From Mycolicibacterium arenosum (lineage in GTDB: Bacteria; Actinomycetota; Actinomycetes; Mycobacteriales; Mycobacteriaceae), in contig NZ_JANDBD010000002.1 of NCBI RefSeq assembly GCF_024320865.1, positions 648,653 through 712,652 of the forward strand: a stretch of DNA of 64,000 nt. The letters run 5' to 3'. The notes under the pieces were generated by a model. The model did no database searches. It saw only the letters and a list, made by a program, of their open reading frames with translations, and was not told where the DNA came from. The number at the start of each line of letters is the position of its first letter. The first letter of the stretch is position 1. This document shows positions 47,548 through 55,753 of this stretch, one piece after another. The position numbers and the translations under genes were made by a program.

Positions 47548-48099
47548 TCAGTGCGACCCGATCGCTCCCGACGAGATGGCGCTCCAGCAGCAGGCGGCGC
47601 CTGCCGTCGGGGTACTCGACCGCAGGCGGCGCCTGCCGTCGGGGTACTCGACCGCTCTGGTGATGCGGAACCCCTCGGACAGATACGACCGAAGCGACCG
47701 GTGGTTGCGAGCGGAGATCTGCGCCATGCCGCGCAGCGCGCCGATCGCTCGGGCCGCGGCGATGTGATGACGGATGCCCGCCCGGTGCAACGCGCGGCCG
47801 CGGTACTCCGGAAGCACCATCGCCGCGGCGAACACCACGTCGCTGAACGTCGGCTCGCAGGAGGCGAACTCGATGTCCTCGGCGGAGGACACCAGGTCGG
47901 TGGTCAGCGCGAGGTAGGCGACCAGGGCGTCGCCGTCGAAGTAGCCCACCGATTCGCCGAAGAGGTCCAGGTGGCCCCGGACGAACATCCGCTCGTCGTC
48001 TTCCCGGACGTAGAAGTCCGGATCGGGAAGGCTGCCCAGCACGGTCTGGCGGAGTGCCATCACCGCGTCGTAGTCATCCACGTCAAGCCGTCGCCACAT
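47548..48099 (-). CDS. GNAT acetyltransferase, C-terminus frameshifted by a tandem duplication
   Basis: As written the frame encodes 183 residues. The GNAT core has motif A VLPEYRGRALHRAGIRHH and a later SARNHRSLRSYLSEGFR (motif B). After EYPDGRRRL a perfect 32-bp tandem duplication (47590-47653) shifts the frame, and translation stops at 47548. With one copy removed, the frame continues for 73 more codons and ends at 47369-47371, overlapping the next gene's GTG by 4 bp. So the parental gene was 47369-48099. The start (ATG 48099) overlaps the upstream ligase by 17 bp. The acetyl-acceptor is unknown. Confidence 0.8.
   Translation of the reverse strand: MWRRLDVDDYDAVMALRQTVLGSLPDPDFYVREDDERMFVRGHLDLFGESVGYFDGDALVAYLALTTDLVSSAEDIEFASCEPTFSDVVFAAAMVLPEYRGRALHRAGIRHHIAAARAIGALRGMAQISARNHRSLRSYLSEGFRITRAVEYPDGRRRLRSSTPTAGAACCWSAISSGAIGSH
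47590..47653. repeat. Perfect 32-bp tandem duplication
   Basis: Units 47590-47621 and 47622-47653 are identical (each begins GCAGGCGGCGCCTGCCGTCG and ends GTACTCGACC). The unit is not a multiple of 3, so each copy gained or lost changes the frame of the GNAT gene. Each unit contains a GC-rich palindrome, GGCGCC. It may be a slippage hotspot or a real switch. Confidence 0.95.
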
Positions 48100-50509
48100 G
48101 GTCGGAGTCCTTCCACTTCGTCGTTGCGTTCATGTGCTGCAGTAGGTGTGAGATCGTGTCCCGGCCGGACTCCAGGGAGTCGGCGCGGAACACCGCGCGA
48201 GCGAACTCGGCGTTGGTGTGCGTCATCGATGTGAAACTCATTCCTGGAGAGGCGATCTCCGACAGGACGACGTCCGGATGCTCGAAACGCTCCGGTGCGT
48301 CGAGGAGGGTTCCCGGCACGGGGGAGAAGTTCAGCTGGCCGGCCAGGCCGCGCTGGCCCGCCACGGCGCGCCGCGACGGCTGCCCCAGCTGGGCGAGGAT
48401 CGCCTCCTCGACGAGGTTGAATCCGTAGGACAGCTCGACCTCCTCGGGAATCGACCCGCCGCCGATCCGGGCGCCGACCTCGCTGAAGACCGGGCCGTCC
48501 GGCGTGAGGAACACCTCGAGGTGGAAGCCGCCGTCGTAGGCGGGCAGGGCCTTCTCCAGTACGGATCGCGCCACGCTCAGCACGGTTCGGGCCTCGTCGC
48601 TCTGCTCGGGGAGCATCAGCGAGCCCATGTATCCGCCACCGAGGAAGTCGAGGTGGGTGTTGACGTAGATCGCCGCGGCGGCGAATGTCACCCGGCCACC
48701 ACGGCACACGCCGTCCACGCGGTACTGCTCGCCGGGCTGGAACGCCTCGACCAGCCACGGCGACGTTCGGCCCTGGTCACTGAAGGGCCCGGTGCGAAGA
48801 AAGTCGCGCAGCGCCTCCGCGTCGTCGAGCACCGACACGCCCGAGGAGCCCCGGCCGTGCGGGGGTTTGACGACGCAGGGGTAGCCGAGTTCAGCTGTCG
48901 CGTCGCGTAACTCGAGCGCGGTCCGCACTTCGCGATGCGGCGCGACCGCGATGCCCGCGGCGCGCACCGCCCGCTTCATCAACGCCTTGTCGCGGAAGAG
49001 CAGCGCATCCTGCGGCTGCTGCCCGCGGAGTCCCCGCCGGCCGCGAATCTCGGCGGCGCGCAGGACATCCGCTTCGGCCAGCACGATGACGCGCCCGAGT
49101 CCGTGCACACCGATCAGCTCGTCGGCGACGATCGGAATCCGGTCGTCGGTGGTGTACTCGTCGAACACCACGAGGTCGGCCAGCCGGGAGGTGTCGACGT
49201 CTACCGGGCCCGACGTGATGAGGACGGATCCGCTCGGGACCACCGCGGCGAAGCGCTCGCGGCCGAAGTGGTTCACCACCTTCGCCGGACTCATCACCAG
49301 CACCGGAGCGTCGCCCTTCGCTGCGGCGCAGGACCGTTCGGCGGTCGCCCACGCCTGCTGCACGTCGTCGCCGACCGTCAGCACGTAACCGGTGAGGTCT
49401 GACGAGTCCGCGATCGCGGTGACGTCCTCGGGGCGGTGCTGTTTCGGTGGGGCCACCCGGACCACATCTCGCAGGCGTTCGGCGTCGTCGATCCGCTCCG
49501 GGTCGGCCCAGTCGAGCTTGCGCATCGAAGCGGCGCCGTGCCGTGGGCCCGGTGCGGGTGCGTCGAGGCCGAGCAGCGCGAACACGGTCTCGGTGGCGAA
49601 GTGCCGCCCCGTCGTCAGCTGGGTGAGCTCCCAGATCTGGTCGCCGCCGAAGCGGGTGTGCGTCTCGATGAGACCGACGTCGGTGCCGTTCACCATCACC
49701 TCGGTGTGGCTGGGGCCGGTCCGGTGTCCGATGGCGTCGAGCACCTCGATCGTGCGCGTCACGACGGCGTGGTGCTGGGGTGGGAGGAGCTGCGCCGGCT
49801 GCCAGTGTCCGAGTTCGACGAACTCGGGTGCCCCGGTGGTGAGCTTGCCGGTGACGGCCAGTACTTCGTGGCGACCGTTGATGCTCATCGCCTCGACGCT
49901 GAACTCGTTGCCGGGCAGCACGGCCTCCGCGATGACGGCGTGCCTCGGATTGTGCTGCAGTGCCCACCATTTGAGTCCGCTGATCGCGTGCCAGGCCGAC
50001 GCGAGGTCGGCGTCGTCGCGGATCAGCCGCACGCCGGCGCTGCCCGCGCCCGTTACGGGCTTGATGATGATCGGAGCGCCCGCCAACGACGCGCGGAACG
50101 CGGCGACCTCGTCGAGGCTGTGGCACAGCTGCCATCGCTGCTGGGGGATGCCGTGCACCTCAAGCGCGCGGCGGGTGAGCGCCTTGTCATGGGCGGTGCG
50201 AACGGCCGCTAGCGGGTTCGACCGGATGCCCAGTGCGTTGGCTGCGATGGCCGCCGCGAGAATGCCGGCTTCCAGAAAGCACGCCAGCGCGGTGACCGGC
50301 GTCTCGTAGTGGATCCTGCGGAGCAACTCGGTCAGCGCACCGGCGTCGAGATGCGGGACCTCGAGGTACCGGTGTACCGCCGAGCGCTGGAAATCCGTTG
50401 CCCGGTCGGGGGTCTGGATCAGCGTGATCAGGGTGTCCGGCGGCGCGACGACGGGAAGGCTGGAGTCGTTTCCGGTGACGATGACCAGATGCGGTGTCGG
50501 GGTCGTCAT
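48083..50509 (-). CDS. Tandem two-module ATP-grasp ligase
   Basis: An 808-residue protein built of two ATP-grasp ligase modules. Module 1 (1-about 370): IIIKPVTGAGSAGV with K150, lid region NEFSVEAMSI, metal site HTEV (268-271), E282 and RFGGD (286-290). Module 2 (about 400-800): VVKPP with K548, HGRGSSGVSV (551-560), FHLEVFL with E665, FSEVGARIGGG with E677 and R681. All catalytic positions seem intact in both, so both should be active. The L-amino-acid-ligase-like motifs suggest two successive peptide-bond formations. It starts one base after the FAD gene stop. Confidence 0.88.
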   Translation of the reverse strand: MTTPTPHLVIVTGNDSSLPVVAPPDTLITLIQTPDRATDFQRSAVHRYLEVPHLDAGALTELLRRIHYETPVTALACFLEAGILAAAIAANALGIRSNPLAAVRTAHDKALTRRALEVHGIPQQRWQLCHSLDEVAAFRASLAGAPIIIKPVTGAGSAGVRLIRDDADLASAWHAISGLKWWALQHNPRHAVIAEAVLPGNEFSVEAMSINGRHEVLAVTGKLTTGAPEFVELGHWQPAQLLPPQHHAVVTRTIEVLDAIGHRTGPSHTEVMVNGTDVGLIETHTRFGGDQIWELTQLTTGRHFATETVFALLGLDAPAPGPRHGAASMRKLDWADPERIDDAERLRDVVRVAPPKQHRPEDVTAIADSSDLTGYVLTVGDDVQQAWATAERSCAAAKGDAPVLVMSPAKVVNHFGRERFAAVVPSGSVLITSGPVDVDTSRLADLVVFDEYTTDDRIPIVADELIGVHGLGRVIVLAEADVLRAAEIRGRRGLRGQQPQDALLFRDKALMKRAVRAAGIAVAPHREVRTALELRDATAELGYPCVVKPPHGRGSSGVSVLDDAEALRDFLRTGPFSDQGRTSPWLVEAFQPGEQYRVDGVCRGGRVTFAAAAIYVNTHLDFLGGGYMGSLMLPEQSDEARTVLSVARSVLEKALPAYDGGFHLEVFLTPDGPVFSEVGARIGGGSIPEEVELSYGFNLVEEAILAQLGQPSRRAVAGQRGLAGQLNFSPVPGTLLDAPERFEHPDVVLSEIASPGMSFTSMTHTNAEFARAVFRADSLESGRDTISHLLQHMNATTKWKDSDHVATA

Positions 50510-50510
50510 G

Positions 50511-52007
50511 TCAGGCTGCCTTTCCGGCCACCGGCATGCGGAGGCCCGTGCGGGTGGTGATGTGGTCCGCGACCGTCTGCGCGGCACGGCGTGCCTGTCC
50601 GGCGACGACGTCGAGTGCGGACACCGTGAAGTAGCTGCCCGCGGACACCTGCCCGACGAGCAGGAGGTCGTCGCGCGGGGTGCCCGACGGCGTCAGCGCC
50701 CGCCCGGTCGCGGGATCCACCAGCCCCTGGCCGGCGTCGTCGCAGCCGATGTGGGCGGCCAGATCCGCGACCAGCGCGGGTCCCTCCGACAGGATCGAGG
50801 ACTGGCCCAGCGCGGGGATGAGGCGGTTGACACCGAGGTCGGTGAGGACGTCGTCGAGCCCGGTCTGTCGAGCGTCGATGCCGCCGTGCACCATCAGGCG
50901 TCCCTCGGCCTGCATGCGTCGGAGCTGGCGCCACCGGCTCAGCGGCACCCGGACCCGGTAGCGAAACCACCTGGGGCCCAGTGCGTCACGCAGCGCGTGG
51001 CGTTCCGCCGCGGGCAGCAGCGCGAACGCGGTGTTCAACGCCTGGTTGGTCGCACTGAGCGTGTGGTAGCAGGCGAGGTCGGCCGGATCGGCGAGCGGAT
51101 CGGTCCAGTGGTCGGCGTGGGCGGCGTCGGAGAAGATGTCGGCTCTCGTTCGGCCGAAGCGCGCCAGTTCGCGGTCGAGCAGGCTCAGCACCGCCTCCGC
51201 GGTCAACCCGCCCGTGTGAGAACGGAACGCCTCCGCGGTGAGATGTTCTGGTGCATCGCCTGTCCGGGCTGCCTCGACCTGAACCCGGGGCAGGGTTCCA
51301 CTGCGCGAGAGCAGGTGGATTCGGGTCTCTCCGTCGTCGAGCGTGCAGGCGACGTCCACGGCGGTCAAACCGCTACCGAGCACGGCGACCGCGCGGCTGC
51401 CGCCCAGCCGACTACGCAAACCGCTGAGGGGGTAGGCCGACACGGTGTCGTGGCGAGTCGGTGCGGGAGACCACACGCCGGGCGCGACGACGGCGATGTC
51501 GGCCGGTGGCAGCGCCGCGGTGTCGCCGAGGACGGCGATGCCACCGTCGACGGGCCGGATCGCGTTGGCGTGCATCGGATGCAGGCGGACGCCTACCCCG
51601 TGGGACCGGAGCCGGTCGATCGCCTTCGCCAGGGTCGTCGTCAGGTAGTCGCCGTAGACGGACCTCGACATCGGCACGATGTCGAGGTCGGTCGATCGGC
51701 CGCCGAGGCCGGCGTGCCAGGTGCGGAACGAGTGCAGGGTGGGGGAGAGCGCCTCGAGTCGATGCGCGGACGTGTTGACCGCCGCGGCGGCGATGTCGCT
51801 TCCGAAGGCGCGTCCGCGCCCGAGGCTCTCGGGCCGGTCGACGATGTCCAGTGCGGTCCCGCGCCACGAGCCGTCCGCCAGCTCCGCCAGCCTGCTGAGG
51901 GTGAGCGTGCCGCCGACACCGGCCCCGACGACGGCGACGCGCGCCGCGCTCGCCGAGTCGAGCAGCGCACGGTCCGCCGACTGCTCGCTGTGAAGGTGAA
52001 GAACCAT
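50511..52007 (-). CDS. FAD/NAD(P)-binding oxidoreductase (NAD_binding_9 type)
   Basis: A 498-residue two-dinucleotide-domain protein of the COG4529-like group. An N-terminal FAD motif VAVVGAGVGGTLTLSRL (about 24-40) and a second Rossmann motif VAVLGSGLTAVDVACTL (about 207-223) bind FAD and NAD(P). SYFTVSALDVVAGQARRAA near the end is conserved in this family. It would oxidise, possibly hydroxylate, an amino-acid-like substrate. ATG 52005-52007 is the first gene of the ATP-grasp operon; the region to the divergent TetR gene contains its promoter. Confidence 0.82.
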   Translation of the reverse strand: MVLHLHSEQSADRALLDSASAARVAVVGAGVGGTLTLSRLAELADGSWRGTALDIVDRPESLGRGRAFGSDIAAAAVNTSAHRLEALSPTLHSFRTWHAGLGGRSTDLDIVPMSRSVYGDYLTTTLAKAIDRLRSHGVGVRLHPMHANAIRPVDGGIAVLGDTAALPPADIAVVAPGVWSPAPTRHDTVSAYPLSGLRSRLGGSRAVAVLGSGLTAVDVACTLDDGETRIHLLSRSGTLPRVQVEAARTGDAPEHLTAEAFRSHTGGLTAEAVLSLLDRELARFGRTRADIFSDAAHADHWTDPLADPADLACYHTLSATNQALNTAFALLPAAERHALRDALGPRWFRYRVRVPLSRWRQLRRMQAEGRLMVHGGIDARQTGLDDVLTDLGVNRLIPALGQSSILSEGPALVADLAAHIGCDDAGQGLVDPATGRALTPSGTPRDDLLLVGQVSAGSYFTVSALDVVAGQARRAAQTVADHITTRTGLRMPVAGKAA

Positions 52008-52123
52008 GAGGGAAATGGTCGTTATCGGGCGGCGGCGGCGTAATCGCCGGAAAGCCAGAATCGGCCCGCGCGGGGTAAGAGTTTCCTATCCGCTGGGTAA
52101 GGTCGCGACGGCGGCGGCGACTC

Positions 52124-52843
52124 GTGCGCGCCCGCCGCCCGGAGCCGCGATGCTACTTTTGGCAACCTAGAACGGAGGGAGATCGGCCCATTACTCGACG
52201 TTCCCGCGCTGCCGCCGACACCTACCATCACGGCAATCTGCGACAGGCCCTCCTCGAGCACGCCGTTGAGCTCGCACGGGTTGGCGGCCCTGAGGCGGTG
52301 GTCTTACGGGACGTTCAGCGGCTGGCTGGGGTGAGCAACTCCGCTGCGTATCGGCACTACGCCGATCGTGACGCCCTCCTCGCCGCAGTGACCGAGTACG
52401 CCGAGGGACGCCTCGCCGATGCGATGGTCGCGCGGCTGAACGCGGTCCCCAGCCGTGGACCCAAGGCCAAGCGGGCGCTCGGGCGCCTGCGCGCCACCGG
52501 GCAGGGGTACATCGACTTCGCGCTCGCCGAACCCGGCTTGTTCCGAACGGCTTTCGCGCACAGGGAGACTGCAGACGATGCCGACCCACATCCGGCCGAT
52601 ACTCCCGCGGCCGCAGTGCCCGAACACCATCCGTTCCGGATCCTGAGCGGATGCATCGACGACCTCGTCGCCACCGGTGCGCTGTCCGCCGATCGTCGTG
52701 ACGGCCTCGACGAAGCCGCCTGGGCCGCGGTGCACGGTCTTTCCACGTTGTTCCTCGACGGCCCGCTCGGTGACGCCGACGCCGGTCGCAAGCAGCTGAT
52801 CACCGAGCGACTGCTCGACGCGATCGGCGACGGCCTGCGCTAA
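52124..52843 (+). CDS. TetR-family regulator
   Basis: A TetR repressor whose HTH starts TYHHGNLRQALLEHAVEL and has VSNSAAYRHYADRDALL; a WHG-type C-terminal domain (about 140-235) includes a GLSTLFLDGPL segment. The GTG at 52124 lacks a ribosome site. A strong GGAGGG (52174-52179) points instead to translation from ATT 52190, giving 217 residues; no ATG/GTG/TTG in that frame lies between that site and the HTH. It stands between two promoters, the ATP-grasp operon and the downstream MFS gene with its paired operator. Confidence 0.82.
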   Translation: MRARRPEPRCYFWQPRTEGDRPITRRSRAAADTYHHGNLRQALLEHAVELARVGGPEAVVLRDVQRLAGVSNSAAYRHYADRDALLAAVTEYAEGRLADAMVARLNAVPSRGPKAKRALGRLRATGQGYIDFALAEPGLFRTAFAHRETADDADPHPADTPAAAVPEHHPFRILSGCIDDLVATGALSADRRDGLDEAAWAAVHGLSTLFLDGPLGDADAGRKQLITERLLDAIGDGLR

Positions 52844-52856
52844 CCGCGCACCCCAC

Positions 52857-52911
52857 ATGTTGACAGCACTAACATCGACTGCCATGCTCAGCATGTTAAC
52901 GCTGTCAACAT
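52857..52911. promoter_or_regulatory. Paired palindromic operator before the DHA2 exporter
   Basis: ATGTTGACAGC (52857-52867) and GCTGTCAACAT (52901-52911) are perfect 11-bp arms. Each is part of its own imperfect palindrome, GTTGACAGCACTAAC (52859-52873) and GTTAACGCTGTCAAC (52895-52909), so there are two facing operators 36 bp centre to centre. They lie directly after the TetR gene and before ATG 52926, making TetR the likely binder. Confidence 0.65.
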
Positions 52912-52925
52912 CAAGGGCGGGTTCA

Positions 52926-54491
52926 ATGACCATCGACGTCGGTAAGCACTCGGCCCGAAGCGTGCATCCGGCACCGCCACGGAGCCGACCCGTCCTGATC
53001 CTGACCGTGGTACTGGTGGCCGCGTTGGCCATCAACGTGGAAACGACCATCGTGAACGTCGCTCTGCCGACGCTCAATTCGGCTCTCGATGCGTCGACGC
53101 GCGGGCTGCAGTGGATCGTCGACGCCTACAACCTGGCGTTCGCGGCCCTGGTCCTGGCAGGCGGCACGGTCGGCGACAAGTTCGGCAGGCGGGGCACGCT
53201 GATCGCCGGACTCCTGTTGTTCGCAGTGAGCAGCGTCGGGGCGGCACTGTGCACGACGACCGAACAGCTGGTGGGTGCGCGACTGGTGATGGGCGTCTCG
53301 GCGGCGCTGATCTACCCGACCACCCTGGCGATCATCACCGACACGTTCCGCGATCCCAAGCAGCGCGCAGCCGCCATCGGAGTGTGGGGCGCCGTCACCG
53401 GGCTCGGCGTCGCCATGGGCCCGATACTCGGTGGCGCACTTCTGGAGACGTTCTGGTGGGGCAGCCTGTTTCTCGCCCTCGCGCCGATCGCGCTCGTCGC
53501 CGTGCTCGGAACGGTGCTCTTCGTGCCGGCGTCCGGCACGCTGCCCGGCACCCGACTGGACCGCGGCGGTCTGCTGCTGTCGATCGTGATGCTCGGAGCC
53601 CTGGTCTACACGATCATCGAGGCTCCCGACCGAGGTTGGGCGTCGACCCCCACGCTGTTCGGGTTCGGCGTGGCACTCCTCTCCGGGGTCGGGTTCGTGT
53701 GGTGGGAGCGCCGCGTCGACGATCCGTTGATCGACGTCAGCCTGTTCACCAACCTGCGGTTCAGCGCGGCCAGCGGCGCAGTGACAGTCGCGTTCTTCGC
53801 GCTGTTCGGATTCATCTTCCTGATCACGCAGTTCTTTCAACTGCTGCAGGGTTTCGGACCGCTGGAGACCGGCGTGCGGATCCTGCCGGTCGCCCTGTCG
53901 ATAGCCGTCGGGTCCGTCCTCGGCACCCGCATCGCGGTGACCAGGATCGGCACCAAGGTGGTCGTCTTCATCGGCCTGCTCATGCTGACCGCGGCGTTCG
54001 CGTGGGTGGCCGTGATCGACGTCGACGTACCGTACCTGCAGGTCGCGGGGCAGATGATCCTGCTCGGCGGCGGACTCGGGCTGACGACGGCGCCCGCTAC
54101 CGACTCGATCATGGGGGTGGTCCGGCCCGAACAGGCCGGTGCCGGATCGGCGGTCAACGACGCGACTCGTCAGATCGGCGGCACGCTCGGGGTGGCTGTG
54201 GTCGGCAGCATCTTCTCCACCCTGTACATCCGCCACCTATCCGACAGCCCGCTCCTGAGCGCCGCGCCGGAAGCCGCCCAAGCGGTGGCGCGGGAGGGCC
54301 TGGCACAGGGTCTGCAGGTGGCCGCGCAGGCGCCGCCGTCGATGGCCGGGGCACTGCGGGACACAGTCAACGACGCGTTCATGTCCGGCCTGCATGCGGG
54401 TTGTCTGACCGCCGCGGCCGTGTGTCTGGTGGGTGCGTTCTTCGTGCTCGCCGTGCTGCCCGCCCACCCCGCGAAGGTGATGCCGGTATGA
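52926..54491 (+). CDS. DHA2-family MFS drug exporter (EmrB/QacA-like)
   Basis: A 521-residue MFS protein with 14 predicted transmembrane helices. DHA2 motif features: VETTIVNVALPTL (motif D1), GGTVGDKFGRRGTL (motif A), and GVWGAVTGLGVAMGPILGG (motif C, an antiporter motif). It should expel lipophilic or cationic compounds with proton exchange. ATG 52926 was chosen because AAGGGCGGG lies just before; the frame opens at 52857 inside the operator. Its stop overlaps the SDR ATG (ATGA). Confidence 0.92.
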   Translation: MTIDVGKHSARSVHPAPPRSRPVLILTVVLVAALAINVETTIVNVALPTLNSALDASTRGLQWIVDAYNLAFAALVLAGGTVGDKFGRRGTLIAGLLLFAVSSVGAALCTTTEQLVGARLVMGVSAALIYPTTLAIITDTFRDPKQRAAAIGVWGAVTGLGVAMGPILGGALLETFWWGSLFLALAPIALVAVLGTVLFVPASGTLPGTRLDRGGLLLSIVMLGALVYTIIEAPDRGWASTPTLFGFGVALLSGVGFVWWERRVDDPLIDVSLFTNLRFSAASGAVTVAFFALFGFIFLITQFFQLLQGFGPLETGVRILPVALSIAVGSVLGTRIAVTRIGTKVVVFIGLLMLTAAFAWVAVIDVDVPYLQVAGQMILLGGGLGLTTAPATDSIMGVVRPEQAGAGSAVNDATRQIGGTLGVAVVGSIFSTLYIRHLSDSPLLSAAPEAAQAVAREGLAQGLQVAAQAPPSMAGALRDTVNDAFMSGLHAGCLTAAAVCLVGAFFVLAVLPAHPAKVMPV

Positions 54492-55291
54492 GCAACGCGC
54501 ACCGATACGGACCGTGGGCCGTCGTCACCGGAGCCAGTGACGGGATTGGCCGGGCGCTCGCCGAACATCTTGCAACGCAGGGGATCAACATCGTGCTCGC
54601 TGCGCGCAGCGTGGATAGGCTGCGGGCGCTCGCCACCGAGCTCGAGGCCGGTCACGGTATTGAGACGCTGGTCGCGGCCGTCGACCTTTCCGACTCGGTT
54701 GGCGTCGACACCCTGGTCGACGTCACGCGCGACCTGGACGTCGGACTGGTGGTCCTCGCCGCCGGGTTCGGCACCACCGGCACGTTCCTGGAGACACCAC
54801 TGGCGGCCGAACTGGAGTTGACGGCGGTGAACGTCATCGCCGTCACGCACCTCGCGCATGTCTTCGCGGGACGTCTCGCGATACGCGGCCGGGGCGGCAT
54901 CGTGCTGTTCGGGTCGATCGTCGGATGGCAGGGCGTTCCGGGTCAGGCCAATTACGCCGCGTCCAAGGCGTACGTGCAGAGCCTGGCCGAGGGACTGCAC
55001 GACGAACTGCGCCCGCGCGGAGTGGACGTGCTCGCCGTCGCCCCCGGACCCGTCGACTCCGGGTTCGGCGCCAGGGCGGGCCTGACCATGTCGTCGGCCA
55101 CCAGCACCGAGGTCGTCGCCAGGGTCACCCTCGCAGCGCTCGGCAACCGGCGCACGGTGATTCCGGGTACTCGAGGAAAGTTCCTCACCGCCGCTCTGCT
55201 ACCGCTTCCCCGCAGGATCCGCAGTCTCATCCTGGGTAAGGTGATCACCGGCATGCGCGAACCACGACGTGCCCGGATCACTCAGCGGTAA
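54488..55291 (+). CDS. Short-chain dehydrogenase (SDR)
   Basis: A 267-residue SDR. TGASDGIG near 15-22 binds the cofactor, AARS after beta-2 suggests NADP(H), a variant AAGFGT replaces NNAG, and Ser in FGSIVGW with YAASK (Tyr/Lys) complete the active site. It resembles the DltE/SDR_c5-like group with a C-terminal basic tail. ATG 54488 overlaps the exporter stop by 4 bp, so it belongs to the same TetR-controlled unit. Confidence 0.88.
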   Translation: MSNAHRYGPWAVVTGASDGIGRALAEHLATQGINIVLAARSVDRLRALATELEAGHGIETLVAAVDLSDSVGVDTLVDVTRDLDVGLVVLAAGFGTTGTFLETPLAAELELTAVNVIAVTHLAHVFAGRLAIRGRGGIVLFGSIVGWQGVPGQANYAASKAYVQSLAEGLHDELRPRGVDVLAVAPGPVDSGFGARAGLTMSSATSTEVVARVTLAALGNRRTVIPGTRGKFLTAALLPLPRRIRSLILGKVITGMREPRRARITQR

Positions 55292-55332
55292 TCTCCGGAA
55301 GTGATTGGGCCCGAACCGGATCGGAGAAACCC

Positions 55333-55737
55333 GTGACACGCGACCTGCTCGCCAGCCTCGGCGACGAGAAGTTCGTCTCGCTGACCACCTTCAAGCGGAA
55401 CGGTGACGCGGTCGCCAGCGCGATGTGGATCGCGCGCGACGGCGAGAGCCTCGTGGCGTGGACTCCGGCCGACACCTGGAAGGTCAAGCGGGTCGCCCGA
55501 GATCCGCGGGTGACGCTGACGGCGTCCGGACGCACCGGGAAGGTCGCCGAGAACGCACCCGTGTTCGCCGGCAGCGCCGAGGTGCTCCGCGATCCCGGCG
55601 AAGTCGCCGGGGTCGAGGGTCTGATCAAACGCAAGTACGGCTTCGAGTTCCGAATCATCACCTTCGTGGAAGCCGTTATCTCGCGCGGCCGCAAACCGCG
55701 GGTCGCCCTGCGCATCACGCCGGCGAGCGCCGACTGA
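55333..55737 (+). CDS. PPOX-class F420/FMN-dependent protein
   Basis: A 134-residue split-barrel flavoprotein of the pyridoxamine-oxidase-like fold, common in mycobacteria (Rv1155/Rv2074-like). Features: EKFVSLTTFKRNGDAVASAMWIARDG, TWKVKRVARDPRVTLTA and the late KYGFEFRIITFVEAV. It probably binds F420 or FMN; substrate unknown. GTG 55333 lies 41 bp after the SDR gene, possibly in the same transcript. The stop is convergent with the lipase gene. Confidence 0.87.
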   Translation: MTRDLLASLGDEKFVSLTTFKRNGDAVASAMWIARDGESLVAWTPADTWKVKRVARDPRVTLTASGRTGKVAENAPVFAGSAEVLRDPGEVAGVEGLIKRKYGFEFRIITFVEAVISRGRKPRVALRITPASAD

Positions 55738-55753
55738 CGTTCACCGGCGGCTG

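Noticed and set aside
47590..47653. CRISPR-like repeat
   Set aside because: Only two identical units with no spacer; it is a tandem duplication. No CRISPR array was seen in the window.
53111..54487. Upstream extension of the SDR frame across the exporter
   Set aside because: It is the +1 shadow of the DHA2 gene; the SDR fold begins at ATG 54488 with an ATGA overlap.
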